From: a virus
Direction: 5' to 3' (one strand)
Virus record (IMG/VR): IMGVR_UViG_3300030098_005723
Location: 1-36,805 of that record
Length of the DNA stretch: 36,805 nt
Below, in pieces: positions 1-7,339 of this stretch. Both the position numbers and the translations under genes were made by a program. The stretch's first letter is position 1, and every line of letters starts with the position of its first letter. Below the pieces are notes generated by a model that ran no database searches, was not told where the DNA came from, and saw nothing but the letters and a program-made list of their open reading frames with translations.

Positions 1-1386
1 ATCTACTGTGGGAAGGATGTCTGTGTTACAGCGCGGATTGCCCGCCCTCTTGCCCAGGATGTGAAGAAGAGAAAACAGCAGCACCTCATAAAGAGAGAGC
101 ACACACTACAATCTCTGGGCACCACGATGCAGCGGAATGGGATTGCAGTGGACAGGAACAAAGCGATTGAACACCTTCTCCGGTTGGATGAGGAAGCTAA
201 AAAACAACTCGCTCTCTGCAGAGAACTAACCTCGGAGAAGTTTAATCCCCAGAGTACACGTCAATTAGCGACTCTGCTTTTCGATGACTGGAAGCTTTCC
301 CCACACCATTACTCAGAAAAAACGGGAGACCCCTCCACAGACGATGAGACGCTACGGACGATGATTGTCCATTATGGACTCGCCCCAGAAAGGGTGAAAT
401 TCCTACGGGCCGTTCGGACCTACCGAAAAACGACTAAACTCTTGGGCACTTACGTCAGACCACTAGTCGAGAACGAAGTCGAAAGGATTCACCCAAGCTA
501 CAACAGGCTCCCCGCTACAGGAAGGTACTCTTCCTCGAACCCCAACGCTCAGAACATTCCGTATTCTCTCCGGGATATTTATGTTGCCCGAGAAGGGTGT
601 GTTCTTGTGGGGGCTGACATGGACCAATTAGAACTCCGGCTGATTGCAGAGGAGGCAAAGGCAAAGCACTCTCTCGACGTAATTGAGAAGGGGCTCGACC
701 CCCATAATGAGACGATGGAAATCGTTTATGGCCCAGGAATTTGGAAACTGGAGGGGGCACCGGAAGAGAGAAGAGAGAAGGGAAAAGGGACCTTCAAGGC
801 TACCCGAGACATCACCAAGAACACCCGGTATGCGTGGCAATACGCGGCTTCAACCAAACGGATTCACGAGCAGATTTGTTCGGTAGAAGATGACGAGGGA
901 AATCTCCTTTATGCTCACCTTTCTATCGAGGATGTGCGTCAGGTCGTGGAGGGACTGAAACGGGCAGACCCGGAGATTCCCAGGTGGTGGAAGATGATAG
1001 AAAATCGATACCGGAGAGAAGGATTCATTGGAGATTCCCTATGGGACCGACGTCGATACTTCCGAAATGAAGACAAGATCAATGAATTGGTCAACCACCC
1101 CATCCAATCTGGGGGGGCTGTCATAGTGAATGAGGCGATGATTGAACTGATTTATGGGGTTCAACCCTGGTTTTCTACTACTGCTGTGGATTCACCGGGA
1201 GAAACAATCCCAATGTCGTGGCTCATAAATCATGGCCATGACGCACTTTACTTAGAGGTGCCCGAGGATGAGGCGGAATGGGCCGCACGGATTCTTGAGG
1301 GCGTCATGAACAGAAAGAGAAAAACCAACCCCCTGCTGATCTACACCGCTGCGGCGGACATAGGGGAGAGGTGGAACGAGGTCTAA
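1..1386 (+). CDS. Family A DNA polymerase, 5'-partial (exo III motif plus polymerase domain)
   Basis: Template-directed phage DNA synthesis. The frame is open from base 1, so the gene begins outside the window; the GTG at 61 is not the true start, because codons 2-6 (YCGKD) fit the YxxxD exo III motif of the 3'-5' exonuclease domain. Further on are a TGRYSSSNPNAQNIP-type segment, motif A (GADMDQLELR, catalytic Asp about residue 206 of the visible part), and motif B (R-x3-K-x3-Y-x3-Y, RDITKNTRYAWQY, about 269-281). Tyr sits at the position of E. coli Phe762, as in T7-type polymerases. Motif C reads HDA (1237-1245) instead of the usual HDE. First gene of a tightly packed + operon; the next ATG begins 1 base after the stop. 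Confidence 0.93.
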   Translation: MYCGKDVCVTARIARPLAQDVKKRKQQHLIKREHTLQSLGTTMQRNGIAVDRNKAIEHLLRLDEEAKKQLALCRELTSEKFNPQSTRQLATLLFDDWKLSPHHYSEKTGDPSTDDETLRTMIVHYGLAPERVKFLRAVRTYRKTTKLLGTYVRPLVENEVERIHPSYNRLPATGRYSSSNPNAQNIPYSLRDIYVAREGCVLVGADMDQLELRLIAEEAKAKHSLDVIEKGLDPHNETMEIVYGPGIWKLEGAPEERREKGKGTFKATRDITKNTRYAWQYAASTKRIHEQICSVEDDEGNLLYAHLSIEDVRQVVEGLKRADPEIPRWWKMIENRYRREGFIGDSLWDRRRYFRNEDKINELVNHPIQSGGAVIVNEAMIELIYGVQPWFSTTAVDSPGETIPMSWLINHGHDALYLEVPEDEAEWAARILEGVMNRKRKTNPLLIYTAAADIGERWNEV

Positions 1387-1387
1387 G

Positions 1388-1597
1388 ATGACTGAAAAAG
1401 AAGCACTGGAAAAGATTATGGACCGCGCCGATACCTACGCGTATTGGCAGAAAGCAATATCAGATTCTGCCTACAACGGAGGGCCGAATTGTATGGACTG
1501 GGATGAAGTCCAACGCATAGCGAAAGAAAAACGCTGGGAACTGGAGCAAATTGTAAAAGTGGTCTTGTTTCGCTTACGAAAAAAGGAGAAGGCATGA
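1388..1597 (+). CDS. Small hypothetical protein (69 aa)
   Basis: Not recognised. A charged, probably helical 69-residue protein, with one Cys and a basic tail (LRKKEKA). It starts one base after the polymerase stop and its TGA overlaps the next ATG (ATGA at 1594), so it is translationally coupled in the replication operon. Position suggests an accessory to DNA metabolism, but no motif supports a specific role. Confidence 0.7.
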   Translation: MTEKEALEKIMDRADTYAYWQKAISDSAYNGGPNCMDWDEVQRIAKEKRWELEQIVKVVLFRLRKKEKA

Positions 1598-2058
1598 GTC
1601 GGATTATAAGAGTTTTCTTTGGGCATCCCCGCGACTTAAACGACGGGGAGATTGCCCAGGGGTGTAGTAGAATTAAAGAGTTTATCCGTGCCAAGGGAGA
1701 GCGTGCGGGTAAGGATTTGAAAGTGTCCGTAATCCCAGGGAGGGATGACTTTCAAGTCCACTGTCGTGGAGATTGGGATGTTTGGGCGAAGAGTGTAGTG
1801 CATAGGGAGCACTCAATTACTCGGAAGCCTTACTACGATATGATTGTCATCCCAAGTCAATACGTCGGCCGGGCGACTGCCCAGATTGTAAACCTTGCAA
1901 ACAAGGGCGGCCGCCCGGTATTTCTCCTAGGCCAGGAGAGTCTCACCCGAGTCTCTCAAGTGTATCCCTATGACCCAGATGATTGGCAGGGGGGCTTTAA
2001 GTGTGAGACTGAAAAGCAACTTCCTTTGCCCTTTAAAGAAAGGCAAGAAGATGATTAG
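1594..2058 (+). CDS. Hypothetical protein, possibly nucleoside deoxyribosyltransferase/DUF4406-like fold
   Basis: 154 residues. The N-terminal strand IIRVFFGHPRDLNDGEI and the later YDMIVIPSQYVGRATAQIV...GRPVFLLG resemble the alternating beta-alpha layout of small Rossmann-like nucleoside 2-deoxyribosyltransferase or DUF4406 proteins, which phages often carry near polymerase genes. The catalytic Glu/Asp set of that family cannot be placed confidently, so the assignment is tentative. The start is supported by an AGGAGAAGG Shine-Dalgarno before ATG 1594 and the ATGA overlap with the previous gene. Confidence 0.6.
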   Translation: MSRIIRVFFGHPRDLNDGEIAQGCSRIKEFIRAKGERAGKDLKVSVIPGRDDFQVHCRGDWDVWAKSVVHREHSITRKPYYDMIVIPSQYVGRATAQIVNLANKGGRPVFLLGQESLTRVSQVYPYDPDDWQGGFKCETEKQLPLPFKERQEDD

Positions 2059-2281
2059 TAATGATGAAAGAAAAGAGGCTGAGGAAGACGCGCCCCGTCT
2101 CCTGACCGAGCTTCTATCTGCAGGGCTGAGTTATGAACTCATCGCTGTAAAGATGGGAGATTTTATGGGAGGGGTAAACCCGAGCGTTACCAGCCTGAAG
2201 CGCTGGAAAGCCGGACGTAATACTCCTTCAAAGATAAACAGCACGGCTCTCGCAAGAGTCTACAGAGAGGAGAAAAAATAA
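2051..2281 (+). CDS. Small HTH-like DNA-binding protein (76 aa)
   Basis: The start at 2051 is chosen because it sits 8 bases inside the end of the preceding gene, after an AAGG-type ribosome site; a longer frame from 1970 would overlap that gene extensively. The central and C-terminal part (LSYELIAVKMG...NPSVTSLKRWKAGR) looks like a Cro/XRE-type helix-turn-helix with a recognition helix around SVTSLKRWKAG. It may be a regulator of the early operon or a DNA-binding accessory. Its stop overlaps the next ATG (TAATG, 2279-2283). Confidence 0.6.
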   Translation: MISNDERKEAEEDAPRLLTELLSAGLSYELIAVKMGDFMGGVNPSVTSLKRWKAGRNTPSKINSTALARVYREEKK

Positions 2282-3624
2282 TGAGTTTCGCAGTTAAAAT
2301 GGTCTCTAACTTAAAGAGCCCGAATGGGGATCCTTACTCCGTTGAGCTATCGAAGAACACCATCCTTATCGGGGACAACGAGTCTGGGAAGAGCGCGATT
2401 GCAGAATCCCTTCAACTTGCCCGGACAGGAAGCGCTTTCGGTCTCCTCTATAGGGATAAGCCCATTAAAGACGGTAGTTTACTGCAGCACTTGATTCCTC
2501 GGGAAGAGGAGACAGGTCGAGTGCGGGTGATGCTCGATGATGGAGAAACCTGCACTTGGACCATGGAGGAGGGAAAACGCCCTACTCGTAAAGGCCCAAA
2601 CGGGGCTTCTCTTTCGATTGCAGAACTCCATGCAGTCATGGGAGGGAACGCTGAGACTAAGATCAAATTCTTCTGGGAACGCCTCTGCAAGGAGATCGAA
2701 CTGGGAGAACTCCTCGCGGCATTGGCCGAGCGGGAACAGAAGACTCTCCTGTTAGTTTGTCCAGTAGATCGCTCAACCGTAAACCTCACGGAGGTTCTCG
2801 CTAAACTCGGCAAACTCCAACGAGAGCAATCCAATATCGTGAAAGCGGGGCAGATCGCTTTAGAGTCCCTGGGCTCTGTCCGTCAGGTAGACGACGATGA
2901 ACTCAAGGGAGCACTCGACGCGGTACAGCGTGGAGTAATCCGGGACATCATCAAAGTCCTTTACCGAGACAACAAGGCAGACCCAACCATCCAGGCCGGT
3001 CCCGCCATCCAGTACTTAGTAGATTACTTGGGAGGCAAAGAGGCCATTCGACGGATTCCAGATTCTGAAGAAACGACTTCCGAACTCTGTGAAGCTCTGC
3101 TCCACAAGAGATTAGGCCGGGCAGCCGTTGCGGCTAAGAATGGAGAACTCCGAGCTTCAGAACTTAGGGATTCTCTTAAGGTCTTAAAGGGAGCCCTCCT
3201 CAAAGTTATGGCAAAGGGTCTCCTTGCTATTGGATCTGCTTTCGCTGAGAGAGTTGGTTCGTTCTTGCCCGAGGGAGATGACTTTATGTTCTTACCCTCC
3301 AATGGGACAACCTTTGCAATCGGACTGGACCGGGGGTCAGAAGAAGACAAAGCCTCTTTTACCGCTCTTTCTGGAAGCACAGAAGCTCGACTGCTCGCAG
3401 CGATTGCCTCCGCACTCGCCGGGCCTTCCGACCTTATCGTAGTAGATGATAGAATGTGGGATGCAGGAACTCTCCGAAGAACTATGGTTGCTTTGGAGAA
3501 GGCAGAAGCCCAGGTTGTGATAATGTCTACGATAAAACCCAAGGGCAGGAAGCGAGGGGCATGGAAATACATTTCCATTTCTCGGACTCCTGGCCAAGCG
3601 TTGGAGATTTCAGATGCCGAGTGA
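2281..3624 (+). CDS. Compact SbcC/RecF/SMC-type P-loop ATPase
   Basis: 447 residues. Walker A is GDNESGKS (residues 31-38), an ABC-type signature LSGSTEAR lies near residue 362, and a Walker B-like stretch LIVVDDRMWD near 384-393 is followed by a strand VVIMST. This order is typical of ATPase heads of SbcC/Rad50, RecF and phage recombination-nuclease subunits. The region between Walker A and the signature is only about 320 residues, too short for the long coiled coil of true SbcC/Rad50. It probably acts on DNA ends in replication or recombination, but no partner nuclease (SbcD-type) lies in this window. Start by TAATG overlap, with GGAG upstream. Confidence 0.75.
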   Translation: MSFAVKMVSNLKSPNGDPYSVELSKNTILIGDNESGKSAIAESLQLARTGSAFGLLYRDKPIKDGSLLQHLIPREEETGRVRVMLDDGETCTWTMEEGKRPTRKGPNGASLSIAELHAVMGGNAETKIKFFWERLCKEIELGELLAALAEREQKTLLLVCPVDRSTVNLTEVLAKLGKLQREQSNIVKAGQIALESLGSVRQVDDDELKGALDAVQRGVIRDIIKVLYRDNKADPTIQAGPAIQYLVDYLGGKEAIRRIPDSEETTSELCEALLHKRLGRAAVAAKNGELRASELRDSLKVLKGALLKVMAKGLLAIGSAFAERVGSFLPEGDDFMFLPSNGTTFAIGLDRGSEEDKASFTALSGSTEARLLAAIASALAGPSDLIVVDDRMWDAGTLRRTMVALEKAEAQVVIMSTIKPKGRKRGAWKYISISRTPGQALEISDAE

Positions 3625-3757
3625 ATCTACCCTAAAAGAAGCCGACTCAAAGCTTAGGGCCCAGGCAATAAAGAAGGGGCTCTCGAAGAGGAAGCAAGAT
3701 GCTTATGTCTATGGCACTAAGCGCAAGATGGGGTGGAAGCCTAAAAAAGAAAAATAG
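3614..3757 (+). CDS. Small basic protein (47 aa)
   Basis: ATG 3614 lies 11 bases before the ATPase stop, in another frame, with GGAG about 8 bases upstream. The 47-residue product is strongly basic, with a C-terminal AYVYGTKRKMGWKPKKEK that reads like a conserved tail of small phage proteins. High Lys/Arg content suggests nucleic-acid binding (inference). It is the last gene of the + operon; the terminator is about 145 bases downstream. Confidence 0.6.
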   Translation: MPSESTLKEADSKLRAQAIKKGLSKRKQDAYVYGTKRKMGWKPKKEK

Positions 3758-4033
3758 AAAAGGGATTAGGCGTCATGTCCTTAACTACCTAATGGTAGGA
3801 GTTGTGAAGCGGGGAGTTTCTCGAAGTACGGATTCCCTGCTCCTCTTTCTAGTCTTCCGGCTGCCGGGAGGACTCAACAAGAATGCGCCACAGGCACTAA
3901 AGCCCCCGTTCCCCTACCATAGGGAGTCGGGGGCTTTTTTAATGAATAGCGGCGGGAGGGTGCTGAAGGATTCAGACAGAGAAGGCACATCATCCTCACC
4001 GGGCCCAACGCCGATGGCTCCCCCCGCCGCAGC
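3758..4033. other. Convergent intergenic region
   Basis: 276 bases between the two opposing operons. It holds the intrinsic terminator at 3901-3940 and a short GC hairpin at 3854-3870 (CTTCCGG, CTG loop, CCGGGAG) with no U-tract. An imperfect inverted repeat AGCGGGGA/TCCCTGCT flanks a short spacer near 3810-3842. No tRNA or convincing gene was found here. Confidence 0.7.
3901..3940 (+). terminator. Rho-independent terminator of the + operon (possibly bidirectional)
   Basis: Stem AGCCCCCG/CGGGGGCT encloses a second stem CCCTA/TAGGG with loop CCA, then a run of six T on the + strand. This closes the replication operon. Read on the - strand, the same hairpin is followed only by CTTTAG, so it would be a weaker terminator for the incoming late operon, which has no other visible terminator. 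Confidence 0.9.
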
Positions 4034-4222
4034 TTATTCCTCTTCTTTGGGAGGCGTCTCTTCTGGAGTCGGCTCCTCTGGAGCTACCTCCTCGGCTGGA
4101 GACTCACTCTCTTCTCCTCCCATAAAATGACAAGTTCCTAGAGTCGTTGAAATAACAACAACGCCCCCTACAAGAGCAACTCGTGGGTTTAGCTTTTTCC
4201 ACAGTTCTTTCAGTTTTTCCAT
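4034..4222 (-). CDS. Small membrane-anchored protein with acidic tail (62 aa)
   Basis: Start ATG 4222 is chosen for the GGAG 9 bases upstream; the in-frame GTG at 4231 has no better site. It has a basic N-terminus (KLKELWKKLNPR), one hydrophobic segment (VALVGGVVVISTTLG, about residues 16-30) and then a Glu/Pro-rich tail. A Cys after the hydrophobic stretch (LGTC) loosely resembles a lipobox but has Thr at -1. It is the last gene of the late operon, directly after the lysin; a spanin- or holin-like lysis role is plausible from size, topology and place, but not shown. Confidence 0.6.
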   Translation of the reverse strand: MEKLKELWKKLNPRVALVGGVVVISTTLGTCHFMGGEESESPAEEVAPEEPTPEETPPKEEE

Positions 4223-4224
4223 TT

Positions 4225-4818
4225 TTACCACTCCGTGATGAGGGTGTATGTGAAAGTCTTTGCCCAGTTGGGGTGATGTTCGATTTGCTTATGACACAAT
4301 GCGATTAGCTCATCGAAATCTTTACTCCGGGCAAAAACCTGGCACCCTGCGGACCACTTATCTACTCTGGTGGAGTGTGTGCCAGCTTTATGGATGTTGC
4401 AGCCGAAATAGCCTTCTTGAATCGTGTCCGGGTCCATATCCACGATGTCGTCCCTATTACCGTCTCGGTAGACTTTAATTTTTCCGTTCCGTTGGCAGAG
4501 CGCTTCGTACTTACCGCGATGGAGATCGAGCTTGTACACTCCTCGGTACTGGCCCGGGACGATGATTGCCGTTCCTGCCGATGTTCCGTAAACTTCAGGG
4601 TTTTCAAGGCAAAACCTCCCGGGGTCAGTCGTTGCTTCCCAGTATTTCACAATCCAGGGGCCGTTTTCTTCTTCTCGATAGACGCAACAAAGAAAATCGT
4701 TGAAAGAGTTTCCCTGTTCCTTGTTTCGGATGCCAATGATATTCAGATTGTAGGCATGGCCACCATCGAAAACCTTGTGGCCCAGGGATTGGACGTGTTG
4801 GAGTAGTGCAGGAATCAT
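4225..4818 (-). CDS. Putative lysin with L,D-transpeptidase (YkuD)-like catalytic signature
   Basis: 197 residues from ATG 4818, which overlaps the previous stop as ATGA and has AGGAG upstream. The C-terminal part contains GCNIHKAGTHST...WSAGCQVF: His143, Ser156, Gly158 and Cys159 fit the H-(x)n-S-x-G-C pattern of YkuD-type cysteine peptidases/transpeptidases. No signal peptide is visible. Neighbouring small membrane proteins could give it access to the wall, so an endolysin cleaving peptide crosslinks is the likeliest role. Several other Cys residues (44, 45, 70, 108, 140) are unusual for a cytoplasmic phage enzyme. It could instead be a virion-associated wall enzyme. Confidence 0.55.
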   Translation of the reverse strand: MIPALLQHVQSLGHKVFDGGHAYNLNIIGIRNKEQGNSFNDFLCCVYREEENGPWIVKYWEATTDPGRFCLENPEVYGTSAGTAIIVPGQYRGVYKLDLHRGKYEALCQRNGKIKVYRDGNRDDIVDMDPDTIQEGYFGCNIHKAGTHSTRVDKWSAGCQVFARSKDFDELIALCHKQIEHHPNWAKTFTYTLITEW

Positions 4819-5042
4819 TGTTGTTTGATCTCCTGGACTTTTTGGAACATGAGGTCGCATAAAACATCAACAGCGAATCCAATGATCTTTGCCTCTTGCC
4901 TCTCATTGAGGATTGGGAAATTGACGTGTTCGTTGATGAACTTGATAACCCAGGCTCGCTTCTCTTTCCCCTTCTTTGGTCCGGGGAAGAGGTCTTCTGC
5001 CATGATGATTGCTTGCTGTAGGATTTTTCCTCTATTCTTCAT
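4815..5042 (-). CDS. Small helical protein, similar to C-terminal part of LLH-type holins
   Basis: 75 residues with no transmembrane segment. The pattern KGKEKRAWVIKFIN...ERQEAKIIGFAVDVLCDLM recalls the conserved soluble region of LLH (superfamily 6) holins (K-x2-A-W-V...ieaaV), but the usual N-terminal membrane helix is absent. The gene sits just upstream of the lysin and overlaps it by 4 bases, consistent with a lysis accessory. Function unproven. Confidence 0.55.
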   Translation of the reverse strand: MKNRGKILQQAIIMAEDLFPGPKKGKEKRAWVIKFINEHVNFPILNERQEAKIIGFAVDVLCDLMFQKVQEIKQQ

Positions 5043-5045
5043 GAT

Positions 5046-5420
5046 CTATCCTATTAAAATTCGGTAGGAAACGGTGGAAGCGGGAGAAACATTCCCCACT
5101 GTCCCAGGAGTGGTCAAGCACGCCACTTTAAGCCCAGTACCGAAAGCACTACCGCTCGGACACGAGTATGCCCGAGTAGAAGAAGCAGGACACATCAAAA
5201 CCCAATCGGGCTCATTGGCAGCGCCACCTCCGCCCGGGGTGACGGCACCTGTCGTATCCCAGAATTTCAAATACACAGCATAGGCATTCTCGTTCACGAT
5301 CTCGACTTTGAAGATATTGCCCGCCGATCCTTTGAGGACATCGGGAGTATTACTGGCGGCGGTCTGAACACAGTGTAGACTTCCCGCGTCAGCAACAACG
5401 CTTGAAATAGAAAGAGCCAT
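5046..5420 (-). CDS. Small beta-rich virion protein (124 aa), similar to its upstream neighbour
   Basis: Predicted beta-sandwich-like sequence with AYAVYLKFWDTTGAVTPG, then EPDWVL, a Ser/Gly-rich strand and GLKVACLTTPGT. The same order (LRIFDT...GTTEP...dG.PF...ACV) occurs in the next upstream protein, so the two look like diverged tandem copies. The layout matches small structural proteins common in environmental phages, in which a LKLYD-type strand precedes a VGT.tP loop. Probably a tail or capsid accessory. Confidence 0.65.
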   Translation of the reverse strand: MALSISSVVADAGSLHCVQTAASNTPDVLKGSAGNIFKVEIVNENAYAVYLKFWDTTGAVTPGGGGAANEPDWVLMCPASSTRAYSCPSGSAFGTGLKVACLTTPGTVGNVSPASTVSYRILIG

Positions 5421-5422
5421 CG

Positions 5423-5773
5423 TTACCTCACGACTGCATGCAGTTTAATGGTGACAGCAGGGTTGGTACTTCCGGCTGTTCCGTTTTCTTGGACACAAGC
5501 ATAGCTGAAGTTCGTGAATGGGAGACCATCTACGATGGTCCACATCACATCTTCAGTCACTTTAATGATGATGTTTGGCTCGGTGGTGCCTACAGTGACG
5601 ATTGCAGTGTCGAAGATTCGTAGAAAGGAAGTGCCGGAGGGCGCTTCAATAAACAAACTATAGACTGTAGACGATCCCCCGAAAATATCCACAACAGCAG
5701 TGCCATTCACATTGCTGTCGGTGAGGACATAATCGAGGTTGGTTATTGCATTTTTACCGGTAAAAGTCGCCAT
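5423..5773 (-). CDS. Small beta-rich virion protein (116 aa)
   Basis: 116 residues, Thr/Val/Ile-rich with few charges. The core VYSLFIEAPSGTSFLRIFDT...VGTTEPNIIIKV followed by SYACVQENGTAG aligns by eye with the 124-aa downstream protein. It starts directly after the stop of the preceding gene (TAGATG). Probably a virion surface or tail component (inference from fold type and operon). Confidence 0.65.
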   Translation of the reverse strand: MATFTGKNAITNLDYVLTDSNVNGTAVVDIFGGSSTVYSLFIEAPSGTSFLRIFDTAIVTVGTTEPNIIIKVTEDVMWTIVDGLPFTNFSYACVQENGTAGSTNPAVTIKLHAVVR

Positions 5774-6412
5774 CTATCCTCCTCGGCCAGCAGGGGCGGG
5801 CGGATTCGTGGGTTGATTTACAGGAGGAGCGGATTGTGGCTTCTCTGCAATGGCTTGTTGGACAATGTCCAAACAACGCTTCAACCCCTCGGGCATTCCG
5901 TCATCGCGGGCAATGACCTTTACGTTGTACTTAGCTGAGTTGTCAGAAGAGCGGGCGTTCTCGCTTTTAGCGGAAACCGATCCGTGAATCTTCACATCCA
6001 CACTAACTGGGCCCCAGCCTGCTTTGATTTCCGTGTCAAGCGTAGCCTCGTAGTCACGGCTCGATTTAGACGACGTGCTCGATTTCACTTCCATTGTGAA
6101 GTCGACTTCGACTTCTTTCACTTGGAGAGAAGGAGTGTTCAGGATCGCGAGGATCGGAACATCGAGTTGGTTCGTAACTTCGGTATACCCACCATTGCCG
6201 TCATTTACGGGCTTGGAGTAGGTGAAGTCTACCGTCCGGGCTTTCATCACTCCGTTCGCATCAGTCTCAAGGCCGACGTTCTGGATGAAGTCAGCCGTTG
6301 CTTTCGCAAGCTGGACTTGGGAATTACAGGCAGCCGCCAACGGGCCCCCGATAAGTTGATCCATTGGCAGTCCGCCAAATTGATCTGACATTTTTACGAG
6401 GCCGTCAGGCAT
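5774..6412 (-). CDS. DUF2589-family protein (212 aa)
   Basis: Matches the layout I recall for DUF2589: LPMDQLIGGPLAAACNSQVQLA and a helix ending in DFIQNVG (residues 15-47), a VDFTYSKP strand, the conserved core LDVPILAILNTPSLQVKEVE with VDFTMEV (83-109), and PEGLKRCLDIVQQAI near 174-188, followed by a Pro/Gln-rich tail. The family is known from bacterial genomes and has no established biochemical function. ATG 6412 is supported by AGGAG. It lies next to a second protein with the same core, between the membrane-protein cassette and small beta proteins, which suggests a virion- or envelope-related role (inference). Confidence 0.72.
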   Translation of the reverse strand: MPDGLVKMSDQFGGLPMDQLIGGPLAAACNSQVQLAKATADFIQNVGLETDANGVMKARTVDFTYSKPVNDGNGGYTEVTNQLDVPILAILNTPSLQVKEVEVDFTMEVKSSTSSKSSRDYEATLDTEIKAGWGPVSVDVKIHGSVSAKSENARSSDNSAKYNVKVIARDDGMPEGLKRCLDIVQQAIAEKPQSAPPVNQPTNPPAPAGRGG

Positions 6413-6420
6413 ATTCTCTC

Positions 6421-6909
6421 CTATGGAAGTAGTTTGATGAGTTGATTGTCAATTCGAGCATAACCTTCAGGAGGCTCTTGCCCTTTAAAAGTTATGGAAA
6501 TCTTAGCAGTATTTCGCTTTCTGGCGAACCATCCTTTTCCACCAATCGAAGGATTTATTCGTAGCTTGCGGTGAGTGCATCCGATATCTGCGCCATCCTC
6601 CATTCCCTGAAGCTCAACATCCATTTCCACAGTAAGCGCTTCGATTGCTAAAGATTGCCCAGTGACGAGAGTCTGCATGGGAACTTGGATGTCTCGCTCA
6701 GTTTGTTTTCCTTCATCCCAAATGGGCAAGCGGACTGTTACCATTCGAGGGCGGTAGATAGGCTGGCCTTCGTGGTCCTTTTCTCCAGTATTAATCCAGT
6801 ATTCTTCTTGTCGGATGTGGTTTAGTTCATGCTGTTCCGCGATATCCGTAGATTTAACTACTGCTTCTTGGATCGCTCCTACAAATTCATCGAGGGAAAA
6901 CTGTGCCAT
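6421..6909 (-). CDS. Diverged DUF2589-like partner protein (162 aa)
   Basis: The core IQVPMQTLVTGQSLAIEALT with VEMDVEL (residues 74-100) aligns with residues 83-109 of the adjacent DUF2589 protein, and PEGYARIDNQLIKLL (147-161) matches its PEGLKRCLDIVQQAI. The two therefore appear to share a domain plan. The N-terminal 60 residues (LDEFVGAIQEAVVKS...YRPRMVTVRLPIW) differ from the partner. Nine bases separate the two genes, suggesting co-production and possibly a complex. Confidence 0.62.
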   Translation of the reverse strand: MAQFSLDEFVGAIQEAVVKSTDIAEQHELNHIRQEEYWINTGEKDHEGQPIYRPRMVTVRLPIWDEGKQTERDIQVPMQTLVTGQSLAIEALTVEMDVELQGMEDGADIGCTHRKLRINPSIGGKGWFARKRNTAKISITFKGQEPPEGYARIDNQLIKLLP

Positions 6910-6921
6910 TCTGTCTGTCCT

Positions 6922-7191
6922 CTACTCGGAATTACACCCCGAGAGTAGGCCCGTGATCATGTTGAGGCTGACAACCATCGATTCATGGGCCTTCTTTAAG
7001 TCTTCTATTTCTTGTTGGGCTTGAAATAGTTGGAACCCCGGATCGGGGCATTCCTCCACAACGTCTTGCGAAGGTTGGCCCTGGGTTAGTCCAAAGCCTC
7101 CTACTCCTATAGCACTTCCTCCCGCTAAATACACGAGGACCCATCCCCAAGGGGGCATATTTGAGAGGGGAGTTGAGGGGGGGTCAGTCAC
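6922..7191 (-). CDS. Small membrane protein with coiled-coil tail (89 aa)
   Basis: Starts at GTG 7191, inside the end of the preceding 51-aa gene. A Pro-rich N-terminus is followed by one hydrophobic segment (WVLVYLAGGSAIGVGGFG, about 17-34), a Cys-containing stretch and a helical, charged region (FQAQQEIEDLKKAHESM). This topology resembles an inner-membrane spanin-like or accessory lysis protein, but the family is not recognised. Confidence 0.6.
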   Translation of the reverse strand: MTDPPSTPLSNMPPWGWVLVYLAGGSAIGVGGFGLTQGQPSQDVVEECPDPGFQLFQAQQEIEDLKKAHESMVVSLNMITGLLSGCNSE

Positions 7192-7339
7192 GAGTCAGAA
7201 CTCTTTCGAAGAGTTCCTCATACTTTCGGGTCATCTTTGTGAGTTGGCGTCCCATTCGTCTGTTTTGGTTGATGAGATAGCCGATAAAAACGGCAGTCAT
7301 GCCCAGGTCAAGGTACTGCGCTAATACCTCGCCTTCCAT
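7184..7339 (-). CDS. Tiny membrane protein (51 aa)
   Basis: ATG 7339 directly follows the stop of the 63-aa gene, and its own TGA overlaps the next GTG (8-base overlap). It has one predicted hydrophobic helix (LGMTAVFIGYLI, about 12-23) followed by a basic, then amphipathic tail (RRMGRQLTKMTRKYEELFERVL). The tight overlaps on both sides and the matching topology make a real gene likely. Candidate holin or antiholin-type lysis protein. Confidence 0.55.
   Translation of the reverse strand: MEGEVLAQYLDLGMTAVFIGYLINQNRRMGRQLTKMTRKYEELFERVLTRD

Noticed and set aside
3699-4130. A 143-codon + frame across the intergenic region
   Set aside because: It crosses the terminator hairpin and overlaps the 47-aa gene and the opposing 62-aa gene; Pro/Ser-rich composition and no ribosome site.
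4375-4806. A 143-codon + frame opposite the lysin
   Set aside because: Antisense to a gene with a catalytic signature, upstream coupling and a Shine-Dalgarno; no independent support.
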